Shown: positions 44,432 to 54,645 of the stretch, one piece after another
Position numbering within the stretch: the stretch's first letter is position 1
Layout: each line of letters starts with the position of its first letter
Assembly (NCBI GenBank): GCA_018398585.1
Contig: JAGTTD010000003.1
Location: 7,882,637 to 7,946,636, forward strand
Direction of reading: 5' to 3'
DNA: 64,000 bases
From: Simmondsia chinensis
Lineage: Eukaryota > Streptophyta > Magnoliopsida > Caryophyllales > Simmondsiaceae
Program-made: the position numbers and the translations under genes
Notes under the pieces: model-generated
The model's database searches: none
The model's input: only the letters and a program-made list of their open reading frames with translations
What the model was told of the DNA's origin: nothing

Positions 44432-45313
44432 TAGGGGTGAACAAAAATCGGTCCAGACCGATGAACCGGACCGGACCAAGCAAAGTTCGGTCCGGTCCAC
44501 GGTCCATATTTTAGTAGATATTCGGTCTTCGGTCCGGTCCGGTCCAAAACCGAAAATCCGGAGCATCGGGCCGAAGACCGATAAAATATTTACAATAATA
44601 ATATAATTTAAATTTGAATCATAATGATTTTTTAAAAGAATATTTAAATGCAAAGTATTAAGGAAAAAAATATTTAGTTAACATTAATGACTTATTTATG
44701 ATGATGATGGCCATCCCTCTTCTTGCCTTTTTAAATTCCTTTACTTATTTTAATTTTTTAATTGATTCTTCCTCATTTAGCTAACTATTTGTAGCATTAA
44801 GGAAAAATCAAAGAAGCAAAGAAGTTTACATTTAGTTGATTTTCTTCTAGGCTTTACGTCATTGAAATTTTAAAATAGGTATGTATTCTCTCTCAATTAT
44901 TCTTATAATATTGAATTATTGTGGCTTGTTTTGCTTGTTAGATATATAAAGTAAAAATAAAATAGTTTTGTACATTTGTTTTATTTATCTTGTCATTGTT
45001 CTATATATAGTTAAATTAATTATACTATACTATAAATTCTTTTAAGATATATTTGAATATATCGGATGTAAATGGAGCACAAAAATATTTTTAATGCTTA
45101 ATTTAATTAAGCGTATGGTTAATATAATTTTCAGAGTTCAACAAATTAAAACAAATTTCTTTCAATTCGGTCCATAATCGGATCGGTCCGGTCCGGACCG
45201 GTTTTAAATCAGTCTTGGACCGGACCGACCCGATTCAAATCGGTCCGGTCAACGGTCTGCCATTTTAGTGTTATTCGATCCTCGGTCCAGTCTTGGACCG
45301 ATGTGCAGCCCCT
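44432..45313. mobile_element. hAT-type MITE 2, inverted relative to MITE 1
   Basis: Begins TAGGGGTGAACAAAAATCGG and ends GTGCAGCCCCT. The flanks atcccaat (44424-44431) and attccaat (45314-45321) form an 8-bp duplication with one change. Its whole length matches the reverse complement of MITE 1, including the AT-rich core. Subterminal ggtccggtcc words are repeated many times. No coding. Confidence 0.85.
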
Positions 45314-45321
45314 ATTCCAAT

Positions 45322-45370
45322 GGCCAAGCTAGCTTCGGCATCTGAATGGGTGGCCATGTCTTGAGTATTT
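45322..45370 (+). repeat. old gypsy-tail repeat, copy X (part 3)
   Basis: ggccaagctagcttcggcat and gggtggccatgtct match gggcaggctagctttggctt and gggtggccatgtct at 59689-59731. Confidence 0.6.
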
Positions 45371-47600
45371 CTGAAGGATATTACCCTTTTTTTTTTTTTT
45401 TTTTTTTTGGACACTAGAAGGATATTACCATTAAGAGCTTGATATACCGAGTTATTTATTAGAATTGATGATGATTTAATATTTGTTTCAAGTCGTAGCA
45501 ATTAGGATGAGTGGTACAAATAGCAATTAATGACGATTCATGTGCATTTATTTAAGTACTTGATTAAATCTATGAATTTAGGTATAAGTTAAATTTTTTT
45601 TTTTTTTTGGTTTGGTTAAGTTAAATTAAGGATCCGTTAGAGACGTAACAATTTATTAATCTTGAACAATGAACTTTTAATTATTAAAATAGCAATTGTT
45701 TTGGTCTAAACTAACAAAATTCAAAGGATCCTTTTTTACAGCCACCAAAAAAGATCATACTTTGTCCCCCGCCCCACACCCCCCCCCCCCCCCAAAAAAA
45801 AAAAAAGGGATCATACTCATCTGGAAGTAAGGTGCCAGTCAACATAGGCAGCTGACTTTAGCTTTGAGTAAATCCTAACACAAGGGCCACTCTGTGCATG
45901 TATTATCAATTTTTGTTATGATTTTGTAATCTTTTCAGAATTTAAAAATTCCATTTTAGAAATAATTTTTAATTATTACTCAAAATAAGAAAGGTGTAAA
46001 CGTGAAAAACTAAAAGCAAGAAAAACCAATTTTCAAAACCAAAACTCCAATTTAAAAATATAAAACCACAAACTAAAAATTGGAGGACACGTTTGATATT
46101 ATTTTTTGTTTGCTGTTTTTTATCATTGAAAACCTAAGAGACCCATATTTTAAAAATAAAATTTTATTTTTATTCTCAATTTTTCTAGTGTTATCATTAA
46201 ATAAATAAAAAAAATGAATTATTTTAAGGGTTTTAAACCAAAAAAGGAAACATTGGGAGTAAGGCTCCGTTTGAAACATAAAAAATGTTGCCAAAGGAAA
46301 AAGATTTGGTGGAGAGTGCTTTTCCCTTTGGAATACATGGAAAATATGAATTAAAGAAAAATCCAATGGAAGATTTTATAGTTTACAATAGAATTTGAGG
46401 AAAACTGTTTTCCTCTAGAAACAGAGTGAAAAATTGAAAAAAAATAAATCTCGGCCCAAATGATTCCAAACGCATATGTATTAAACTTGATCTCAGCCTC
46501 ATGTTTAGTCAATATGGTCTGCTTTATTCGTCACCTAACTTCATTGAACATATATGTTCGGCATATGTAAAATGTATTAACTGAATAAAGTATTTATCAT
46601 TTAAATACTTTATCGCTAAAGCAATAAAATCTTGGGGTATCAGAATGTGATATATTTCGAGAAAATTTGGTTCAAGTATCATGTGATTTGGTAACATAAT
46701 TTTTAGGTACTCTTAAATTTTGAAATTTTTTGAGGTACCTTAAACTTTGTTCAGCTACCTTGATCATAACTTTATTAGGATTCTTTTACATTATGCTGAT
46801 GTGCACTTAAGAAAAAGAAAATGTCTAAAAGCTTTAATATTTACATTTGTAATAATTTTAAAATTTATAGTATATTGAAAATTTTAAAAATATTTATATC
46901 TTTAAAAATATTTTATATTTAAACTTCTAAAAATCTTTAACTATTTATATATTTCAAAAATATCTAATATATTGAAACAATATTTATATATTTCAAAAAT
47001 ATTTTACATATTTGAAAAAAATTTATATGTTTGAAAAATGTTTGAAAAATATCAAAAATATTATAAAATTTGATAAAGTATTGATATATTTTTAAAAAAA
47101 ATATTTTAAAGAGCATGTTAAATATCTTAACTATTTAAGAATACACTTTAAATATTTTAGAAATTTGAGAAAATATTTCAAATATTTAAAAGTCATTTTA
47201 AACTCATGGTACCTAAACCAAAATTTCATGTAAAATTTTTAAACACAAGATCTCTAATTATATGTATTGAAACATCAAGTATCTAGGTAATAAAAGATTA
47301 CTCACGGTGCCTAAATAATATCCAACGGAACAATACAAAAATCTGTCATCAGAAAAGTTCACACAACTTAAAGGATATAAGTAGAATATAACTTATTAGG
47401 TTAAAAAAATAATTATTTTTTTCCATTTTGTTTTCTATCAACCAAAGGGAAAAAAACTGTTCCTGAAAGCATACTTTTTCCCTTGTTGTTTTTTTTTTTT
47501 TTTTTTTTTTTTTTGATTTCTAAACGATCTGGAAAAAAAAAATATTTCTCTTATTTTCTTTCCTTTTAACTTTTTTTTCTTATATTTTTCTTTAATTCAG
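45371..47600. other. AT-rich intergenic region upstream of the PR-10 gene
   Basis: Homopolymers include a T tract near 45388-45408 and a C then A tract at 45779-45806. From about 46840 to 47200 the DNA is a chain of taaaatatttatatatttca-like words. No frame with domain content was seen. The T-rich run at 47490-47514 borders the promoter region. Confidence 0.55.
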
Positions 47601-47645
47601 ACAGAGTCTAAGTGTTCACACCTTATTTGACACTCCATACTCTTC

Positions 47646-47653
47646 TATAAATA
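47646..47653 (+). promoter_or_regulatory. TATA box of the PR-10 gene
   Basis: TATAAATA stands 134 bases before the start codon. TTGAC words (about 47629 and 47665) beside it resemble W-box cores, but they lack the following C/T, so WRKY control is only a guess. Confidence 0.7.
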
Positions 47654-47779
47654 CAACCAACCAATTGACACTTTTTACACACCAAACAACACTCACTTCC
47701 CTCTGCTTGTAATCCTTAGCAAGTCCCCCTTTTCTTCTTTAACACTTTGACATCTTCTTTGGTCATCAAAGCAACTACG

Positions 47780-48771
47780 ATGGCAGTCGCAACATACACC
47801 ATGGCAGAGATCACGAGCTCAGTCCCACCAGCAAGACTATTCAAAGCTCTTTGCATTTATAACCACAACCTCTTACCCAAGCTCATGCCGGAGAGCGTTA
47901 AAAGCATTGAGGTTGTTCAAGGGGATGCCCATGCTGCCGGTTGCATCAAGAAGCTTAACTTCGCTGACGGTAAATTAATTGTTTATGATATTATTTCACG
48001 CTTATTATATTAGTACAAAATAGATACAAAAGTATAATAATTATCCTTTGGTCTTGACACATTAACTTATTGTTTTGAAATAGATGTTGGATAAGACACT
48101 GTATCACAGCTTTGTTAACTGGAAGGTCACATGTTCAAATATCAACAATCACACCCTTAATATTAATTTAATTTAAGTACAAAATATAAGGTGCAACTGT
48201 GCATTATTGATGCTTTAGGCCTAACGGAAATTTATATTAGAAGATATTCTTGAATATGAAATTATTAGTAAATTCTTATAATAATTGATTCAGAAATATG
48301 AGCAAAGGTTTGGAATGATACAAATAAGATGGAAAATTTTACATGTGAAGACTTCCGTTGATCAAATATATTTTTCTATCCAAAGATATTTTCTTAAAAT
48401 ATTTTTCTTTTTTATTTCAATAAAAGTTTTTTAGTTCAATATGGTCTTAAACTTTTAAAATATTTAATTTGACAGGAAGTCCATACAAGTACCTAAAGCA
48501 TAGGATTGATGAGCTCGACGAGAAAAATTTCTACTGTAAGTACACCACTATTGAGGGTGACGTGCTTGGAGACAAGTTGGAGTATGTTGTCAACGAGTCC
48601 AAGTTAGAGCCTAATGGAACAAGTACCCTTTGCAAGATGACTTGCCATTATCACTTGAAGGCGGGTGCCACAATTGAGGAGGGCCAGATTAAGATCGGCA
48701 AAGAGAAGATCAAGGAGATGTTCGAGAAGGTTGAGGGCTACCTCCTTGCCAACCCTAAGGCCTATGCTTAA
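47780..48771 (+). CDS. PR-10 / Bet v 1 family protein, two exons (161 aa)
   Basis: Exons are 47780-47969 and 48476-48771, with a GT-AG intron of 506 bases splitting a Gly codon after residue 63, the usual PR-10 intron site. The product is 161 residues, normal for the family. Landmarks are [12 protein letters not shown] (residues 13-24), [18 protein letters not shown] (32-49), [15 protein letters not shown] after the intron, and the C-terminal helix ending [11 protein letters not shown]. It should be a small cytosolic protein with a hydrophobic pocket that binds ligands such as flavonoids or cytokinins; the ligand cannot be read from sequence. The glycine-rich loop is unusual, [11 protein letters not shown] instead of GDGGxGxxKK. 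The first ATG fits the family N-terminus; a second ATG at 47801 is less likely. Confidence 0.93.
47970..48475 (+). other. PR-10 intron
   Basis: It begins gtaaat and ends ttgacag. At 506 bases it is much longer than the roughly 100-base introns common in this family. Much of the excess is the mobile-element relic at 48081-48246. Confidence 0.88.
48081..48246 (+). mobile_element. decayed SMART-like element inside the PR-10 intron
   Basis: It aligns by eye with the internal region of the miniature LTR elements: gtatcacagctttg against gtatcagagccttg, aaggtcacatgttcaaat against gaggtcatgagttcgaat, and ttaatattaa...ttaagtacaaaatataaggt against ttcaatattaaa...ttaagcacaaggtatgaggt. The flanking LTR parts are too worn to define. 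Confidence 0.6.
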
Positions 48772-48980
48772 GCATATTAATTTATCAGATGTCATCAAAG
48801 AGACCTCTCAAACACATTATTATATATGTAATGACTGTGATATGCTTAAGAGCTTGAGTAAGTGTGGTCGCATGTATCCTGTACTTTTTTTTCCGTATCC
48901 ATTTTAAGCTTTATTTTCTGTTCACTGTTTGGTTAGCCTTTACAAAGAGAGCTTATATTATCAAAGTTTGTGTTACTTAT

Positions 48981-48986
48981 AATAAA
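48981..48986 (+). terminator. polyadenylation signal of the PR-10 gene
   Basis: AATAAA lies 210 bases after the stop codon, in a T-rich 3' UTR. Confidence 0.6.
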
Positions 48987-48989
48987 ATG

Positions 48990-49960
48990 AAGATAAATTT
49001 TGTTTTAACTCGTTTCTATTATGTTTTAACATGAGTTCTCAAATTTTCTGAAGGAAAATATTTGATTCTCGTGTTTATGTGAGTTACCATCCAAATTAAT
49101 TTGCTTTAGGTAGGTATAACTCACTAGACGCACATATTGATATCCTTTTTTTTTTGTGCATAACCCCAAAGATATAGCTTATCACTCAGACTCACACATG
49201 AAACCATTAACATGAGTGACTAGACCTATTCAAGAAAAGCTGTTCCTTCGTGAACTAGAAATTAACTTTGCCTTGCACGACGTGAAGAAAGATTCTCATG
49301 CTTAGTGTCATTTTTTGTTTGTTATTTTTGGTTCTTAATATTGGTTTTTTTGTGAGTGGTTTTTCATTCTCAATTTCACTCAAATTATGGAAAAAAAATC
49401 TAAATTATGGTTTCTATTTTCTGAAAATAAAAACTACAATTTAAAAATAATACAAATAGACCCTTAATATATCTCAATTACATATTTTTAATCTCTTCTA
49501 CACTTCAAATAGAATTAAAAAAAAATTAAATAGAAGTAATATAGAATTTCATATAAAATTTTATCATATTTTTTCTTTAATCAATAAACATGCGGGGAAT
49601 GTTAAAAAAAAAAAAAAATAAAATAAAAAAATAAACATGCGGGAAAATAATATTTTAGTGAAGGTGCTTAATTTTCACAAATCATCGTAACTTTTATAAT
49701 TTTTAGAATACCACCTGTTAAAGGTGTTCAATTTATTTCAATTAATTATCTTAATTCAAATAATTATTAATATTTAATTCAAAATTTTCACAAGTTGTGC
49801 ACCAAAATTAATAAATGATATAAATTTTGTAATATTTGGAATAAAAATTGCTTATAGTAACAATTGTTCTAGTGATATAAGTGAGTTATTTATCCTTATA
49901 GCTGAAGCTTGGATCCATTATTCTCTTTTCTAAATTATTGTGTGAGGGGTTTTTTTCCCC
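48990..49960. other. AT-rich intergenic stretch
   Basis: No domain or repeat boundary recognised. A-rich microsatellite-like run at 49602-49634. Confidence 0.5.
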
Positions 49961-50089
49961 AAATCTATATATTAAGATAATCTCTAATTTTGTGTCTAGA
50001 TTTGTTATTTTTGTTTACTCTACGTCTAGCTTTATACTTCTATCATGATTGGGTAACCTTATTAGAGCAATTCATTATTCTCATGGAGG

Positions 50090-50300
50090 AGGATCTACTC
50101 GTTGATCCTACCGAGTGTTGTAGTATGTCAGTGCTTTTCAATACATAACTGTGGCTCGACTTGACATTTGCTATGCTATTATTAGTGTTTCCAAGTTTAT
50201 ACATGCACTCAGGTTCACTATGGTAAAGTGGATACTATGCTACCTTAAGCTAACGCTTGACCGTGGTCTTGCCATTCAACCGTGTCATGCACTACTATCA
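50090..50300 (+). pseudogene. copia relic no. 4, RT/RNase H junction
   Basis: Reads VARLDICYAIISVSKFIHAL and WILCYLKLTLDRGLAIQPC, matching the family text 'TRPDISYAVNxVSQFMHxP...ILRYLKGTLDHGL'. It stops at the MITE insertion. Confidence 0.75.
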
Positions 50301-50408
50301 CTGCCTATTAGGAATGGCAATAGGTCGGATTTGGGTTGGGTTTTCCCCCATCACGATCTAACCCAAAAAAACCTAACCCAACTCAAATCCAAAAAAAATT
50401 ATTTATTC

Positions 50409-51057
50409 TGTTAGGATTATGTCTCAAATTACTTGTTCTAAGGTTATGAGTTGCCGAGGGGTCACCTATTGATCAGGAGGGAAGCCCAATCGATCTGGTG
50501 ATTTAAGTAAATTTTTGGGATTTTGGGCCGTAAGAGGGCCGATCGATCAGCCCGGTTCCGATTGATCGGCATCCCGATCGATCGGGATCTGCCTGGTCGA
50601 TCGGGTCCTCCCAGATTTGCGCCTATAAATATGGACGTAGGGGTATACGTCACTTATGATCCAATTTAGAGCGAGGCGCCGCCATTGAGAGAGAGAGAGG
50701 CGATTTTGTAATTCCTTCTATTCAGATATTCGAGTGCTACGAGAGTTAAGAGAAAGTGATTGTAATTTTTTCATCTCATTTAGAGGAAGTGTCGTTGTAA
50801 TTCTTCCGTTCAGTATCAATAAGGAATCTCCATCTCTGCCCGTGGTTTTCTCCCCTCTCAATTGTAGAGGGGTTTCCACGTAAATATTGTGTGTTCGTGT
50901 TTGTTCTTTCTTTCTCCACATATTTGTTTACTTCTCGTTTGTGTGAGTCATATTATTTGAATCGAATCAAGTGTTTAGGGTTTACGCTTCCGTATCAAGA
51001 TTTCCCTAACAAATTGGTATCATAGTATATCAGTTTGTTCCATATTTTATCCGCACA
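50409..51057 (+). repeat. copia no. 5 5' LTR with clustered GATCGATC palindromes
   Basis: 649 bases. At 50537-50610, just before the TATA box cctataaatatgg (about 50621), the words gatcgatc and cgatcgggt occur repeatedly. A GA run lies at 50688-50699. The primer site TGGTATCAGAGCC follows at 51062. Confidence 0.9.
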
Positions 51058-51095
51058 ACTTGGTATCAGAGCCTTGTTTATTTCGATTTGATAAT

Positions 51096-51880
51096 ATGAC
51101 GTCCGCAGTTAGATCCGAAGTTGAGAAGTGTGGTGGTCAAGGGAGCTTCAGTTTATGGCAGGTTCGCATTAAATGCCTCTTGACTCAAAATGGCTTGAAG
51201 AAAGCTTTAGATGGGAAAGAGAATAAACCATAGAATTTGACAGAAGCACGATGGGAGGAGTTAGATGAGAAGGCACTCACTGCGATTCAGATGTGTCTCA
51301 CCGATGACGTTTTGACATAAGTTCTGGAAGTGAAGACCACTATAGAGTTGTGGAAGAAATTGCGAGATATGTTCTGTTTCAAGTCTGTCTCCAACAAACT
51401 AGCAGTTAAGCGCCGATTAATCACGTTTCGTATGTCAGAAGGTACGTCACTTAAGAATCACCTCAATGAATTTAATTCAATTATTCAAGATTTAAAAGAA
51501 TTGGATGATGGTCCTAAGGATTAAGATCAGGTAATATTGTTGTTATATTCTCTCTCTACTTCATATAAGGGTTTTGTTGAAAGCATGATTTATGGTGCTA
51601 GACAAACTATATCTGTTGATGAAGTTAAGAGAAACTTAGTGTGTAAAGAACGAGTAGATAAAGAATTATCTGATTCTGTTCATAACTCAGGTACTGGTTT
51701 ATTTGTGAGAGGGAGAACTGAGTATGATTATAGTGGAAATAAGTCTAAGTCTAAGCATTAAGACCTAACCTATAACTACTGTCATAAGAAAGGGCATATT
51801 AAGAATGACTGTTACAAGCTTAAGAGAAAACTTGAAGCAGATAATAAGTCTAACCAGAGATCCATAGTAGTTAGTGTTAT
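51096..51880 (+). pseudogene. copia no. 5 gag
   Basis: The frame from ATG 51096 reads GSFSLWQVRIKCLLTQNGLK, ELDEKALTAIQMCLTDDVL, TIELWKKLRDMFCFKSVSNK and SLKNHLNEFNSIIQDLKELD: typical copia gag. Four stops are present (near 51231, 51318, 51522 and 51759). The zinc knuckle reads YNYCHKKGHIKNDC, in which the first Cys of CCHC is missing. Confidence 0.85.
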
Positions 51881-52560
51881 GGATGGTGAGAATGAAGATC
51901 TTCCACTGTCTATATCTGAACCTCAGTCCAGTTTGAGAGATAGTTGGATTTTGGATTCGGGTTGCTCCTATCATGTATGTCCCAACTGCGATTGGTTTTC
52001 CATGCACGAGTTCATTCGAGGTGGAGTTTCTTTGATGGGTAATGATACTCCATGCAAAGTTCTGGGTATAGGAAAAATTCGTTTTAGGATGTTCGATGGC
52101 ACTATCAGGGTTTTGAGCGATGTTCGCCATGTTCCTGATTTGAAGAAGAATCTCATCTATTTAGGTACTCTTGAGTCTAAAGGGTACAGGTACACAGCTG
52201 AAGGTGGAGTTTTGAAGGTCGTTAATTTGACTGTTATGAAATGCAGAAGGGTAGGTACTCTGCATGAGCTTGTCGGTTCCACAGTTGCAAGATCTATTGC
52301 AATATCTTCATCATCTTTGTTATTGACAGAACTAGAGATCACAAATTCAAGACGTTGAGATTGGATCATTCAGGTGATAGGGATCTGTCTGAGCACAGTA
52401 TGAGGGGCTTTTTGCGTTGTCAGTCTGCAGGACTGATATTATGTGAACAAGGGCTTTATGGGAAGCAGAATAGTTTTTGCTTCAAGCAATTCCTGACGAG
52501 TAGACGTGTCACGTTTGGTGAGTCTTCGTTACTGTCTCCATAAAAAGATATCATCAGTTG
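51881..52560 (+). pseudogene. copia no. 5 protease and pre-integrase fragment
   Basis: Contains SWILDSGCSYHVCPN (active site DSGC), VRHVPDLKKNLIYLGTLES and the start of the pre-integrase region, then stops at 52356-52358. Downstream text to 52848 is degraded leader-like sequence and a purine-rich stretch (agaaggtggaggaaa) before the LTR. Confidence 0.8.
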
Positions 52561-52848
52561 ATTGTGATTCAGGTCAGGTGAGTAAGATAGAGGGAGTTCA
52601 GTTTCAGTTGAGTAACACAGTTTAGCAGTAGGTGGCTGTTTTAGATAATGTGTCAAAAGCCAATTCAGAGAAGAAGAAGATTGGCATTGCTGATAACCTC
52701 TCAGATATGTACCTAGCAGGAAATTCAAGCTTCGCTCGGACTCAGTTAGGTTTTATGTTTTATTGAGAGAACCCCGTGTGTGAGGTGTTTAAACGGAGAA
52801 GGTGGAGGAAATTCTTTTATGTATGTAATTTGAGCCAAGGTCGAGATC

Positions 52849-53484
52849 TGTTAGGATTATGTCTCAAATTATTTGTTTTAAGTTTATGGGTTGCCAAGGG
52901 GTTACCAATCGAACGAGAAGGAAGCCCGATCAATCGGGTGATTTAAGTAAATTTTTGGGATTTTGGGCTGTAAGAGGGCTGATCGATCGGCATCCCGACC
53001 GATCGGGTGTTTCCAGATCGATCGGGTCCTCCCAGACATGCGCCTATAAATATGGACGTAGGGTTTACGTCACTTATGATCAAATTTAGAGTTAGGTGCC
53101 GCCATTGAGAGAGAGAGAGAGAGGTGATTTTGCAATTTCTCCAATTCAGATATTTGAGTGCTATGAGAGTTAAGAGAAAGTAATTGTAATTCTTTCATAG
53201 ATCACGTTCAGAGAAAGTATTGTTGTAATTCTTCCGTTCAGTATCAATAAAGAATCTTCATCTTCGCTCGTGGTTTTCTCCCCTCTCAATTGTAGGGGGT
53301 TTCCGCATAAATATAGTGTGTTCGTGTTTGTTCTTTCTTTTTTCATATATTTGTTTACTTCTCGTTTGTGTGAGTCATATTATTTGAATCACATCAAGTG
53401 TTTAGGGTTTACGCTTTTGCATCAAGATTTCCCTAACAAATTCGTATCATAGTATATCAGTTTGTTCCAGATTTTATCCACACA
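52849..53484 (+). repeat. copia no. 5 3' LTR
   Basis: 636 bases, matching the 5' LTR with scattered changes; one of the palindromic GATCGATC blocks is shortened here (52975-53030). Confidence 0.9.
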
Positions 53485-53954
53485 TATTCTATAAAAATTA
53501 TATCCAAATCCATATAGTTGAACGGATACCTAACCCCAATTCATAACCCATTTAAACCCCAGAAAAAATTATAGTATTATAATTCTATTGTTAATATATA
53601 TAACAATAATATAATAATTATACCTTAAAAGTCAGTATTTGGATTAACCGTTATGTCTTTTTCTTTTTTCCCTTTTAATATATATAATTACAGTAATATA
53701 ATATTAGACAATCATTTAAAAAACTCTTAACCAATAATCCTTATATATTAAATATAATTTTACGTCGGATTTGTATATGGTCTGGGTGGATTTGATGTCA
53801 TCCATATCCAACCCGACCCAAAACCCATTATGAGCATCTAAATCCAAATCCAAATCCATTTAAAACCCATTTTCACATCCAAATTCATCAGAAATGAATC
53901 AGATTGGATGGATATCCAGTGGATTTGAGTCCAATTGCCATCCCTACTGCCTAT

Positions 53955-54360
53955 GTTTAGCAAACTGGGGTGGTTGTCTAGATACAAGGTGCTCTACCAT
54001 AGGTTATGCTATCGTTCTAGGCCCTAATATGATCTCATCATGGCGTGCCAAGAAATAACCCACTGTTGCTAAGTCCACTAGTGAGTCAAGTATCAAGTAC
54101 TGGCTCAGGTTGTTGCCGAAAGTGACCGGATCAGATATCTCATGCGTGATCTTGATTTAGGTCCCATTATAGTATATAGTGACGACATCTATGCTACCCA
54201 TGTTGTAGCTAACCATTCCTCCAGTGATAAAAGTAAACATTTGATGTTGATTTTTAATATTTTCGTGAAAAGGCACGTAAGGGTGATCTTTAGGTTTGAC
54301 TTACAACTACCGCCAAACAGATAGCTAACATCTTCACCGAGGGTCTCTCCGCTTATAGCT
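53955..54360 (+). pseudogene. copia relic no. 4, RNase H C-terminal part
   Basis: Resumes after the MITE with WGGCLDTRCSTIGYAIVLGP and AKKPTVAKSTSES-like text (with a stop), then IVYSDDIYATHVVANHSSSD and QTDS-HLHRGSL. Many stops are present. Confidence 0.7.
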
Positions 54361-54379
54361 TTCACATTCCACAAACCAA

Positions 54380-54406
54380 CCCCCCCCCCCCCCCCCCCCC
54401 CCCCCC
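54380..54406. repeat. poly-C tract of 27 bases
   Basis: Lies between RNase H and the 3' LTR of relic no. 4, where the polypurine tract region would be. Confidence 0.95.
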
Positions 54407-54645
54407 GCCCGCCCTCTTTCTGCGTTCAAATTGGGAAGACATATTAAGATAATCTCTAGTTTTAGATCTAGGTATGTTATATTTGTTTACTTTAGGTCTA
54501 ACTTTATACTTATGTCATGATTGGATTAGCCTTATCTTGTCATGTATTTTTTTCCCTCTATTAATACATTGGTCTAGCATCCATATCGATATGCCATAGT
54601 ATTCATTATTCTCTCACTATCTTTTGTCTGTTATATTGGGTTCAA

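Larger units (their letters stand above)
50409..53484 (+). mobile_element. Ty1/copia element no. 5 (IN, RT and RNase H deleted)
   Basis: LTRs at 50409-51057 and 52849-53484 run TGTTAGGATTATG to CC(G/A)CACA, with TATTC on both sides (50404-50408, 53485-53489). The interior keeps gag, protease and part of pre-integrase only. Confidence 0.92.
50309..53946. mobile_element. hAT-type MITE 3, split by copia no. 5
   Basis: Ends are TAGGAATGGCAAT and ATTGCCATCCCTA, inverted repeats, flanked by an exact 8-bp duplication CTGCCTAT (50301-50308, 53947-53954). Without the copia it is about 550 bases and AT-rich, with aacccaactcaaatcc and related words. No transposase. Confidence 0.9.
49965..54645 (+). mobile_element. 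Ty1/copia relic no. 4, host of a two-level nest
   Basis: A partial LTR (tattaagataatctctaatt, about 49970) is matched by tattaagataatctctagtt at 54443. Between them are copia RNase H pieces split by the MITE at 50309-53946. The LTR start TATTAAGATA after gggaagaca resembles copia no. 3 (TATTAGGATA), so the two are relatives. gag, protease, integrase and RT are missing. Confidence 0.7.

Noticed and set aside
44113..44653. Frames in the GGTCCGG-rich regions
   Set aside because: They are translations of MITE subterminal repeats (repeated Pro/Asp/Arg words) and appear in both inverted copies without a shared frame logic.
47747..47779. Upstream in-frame extension of PR-10 exon 1 from a TTG
   Set aside because: There is no ATG in the extension, and the family N-terminus aligns at the ATG of 47780.
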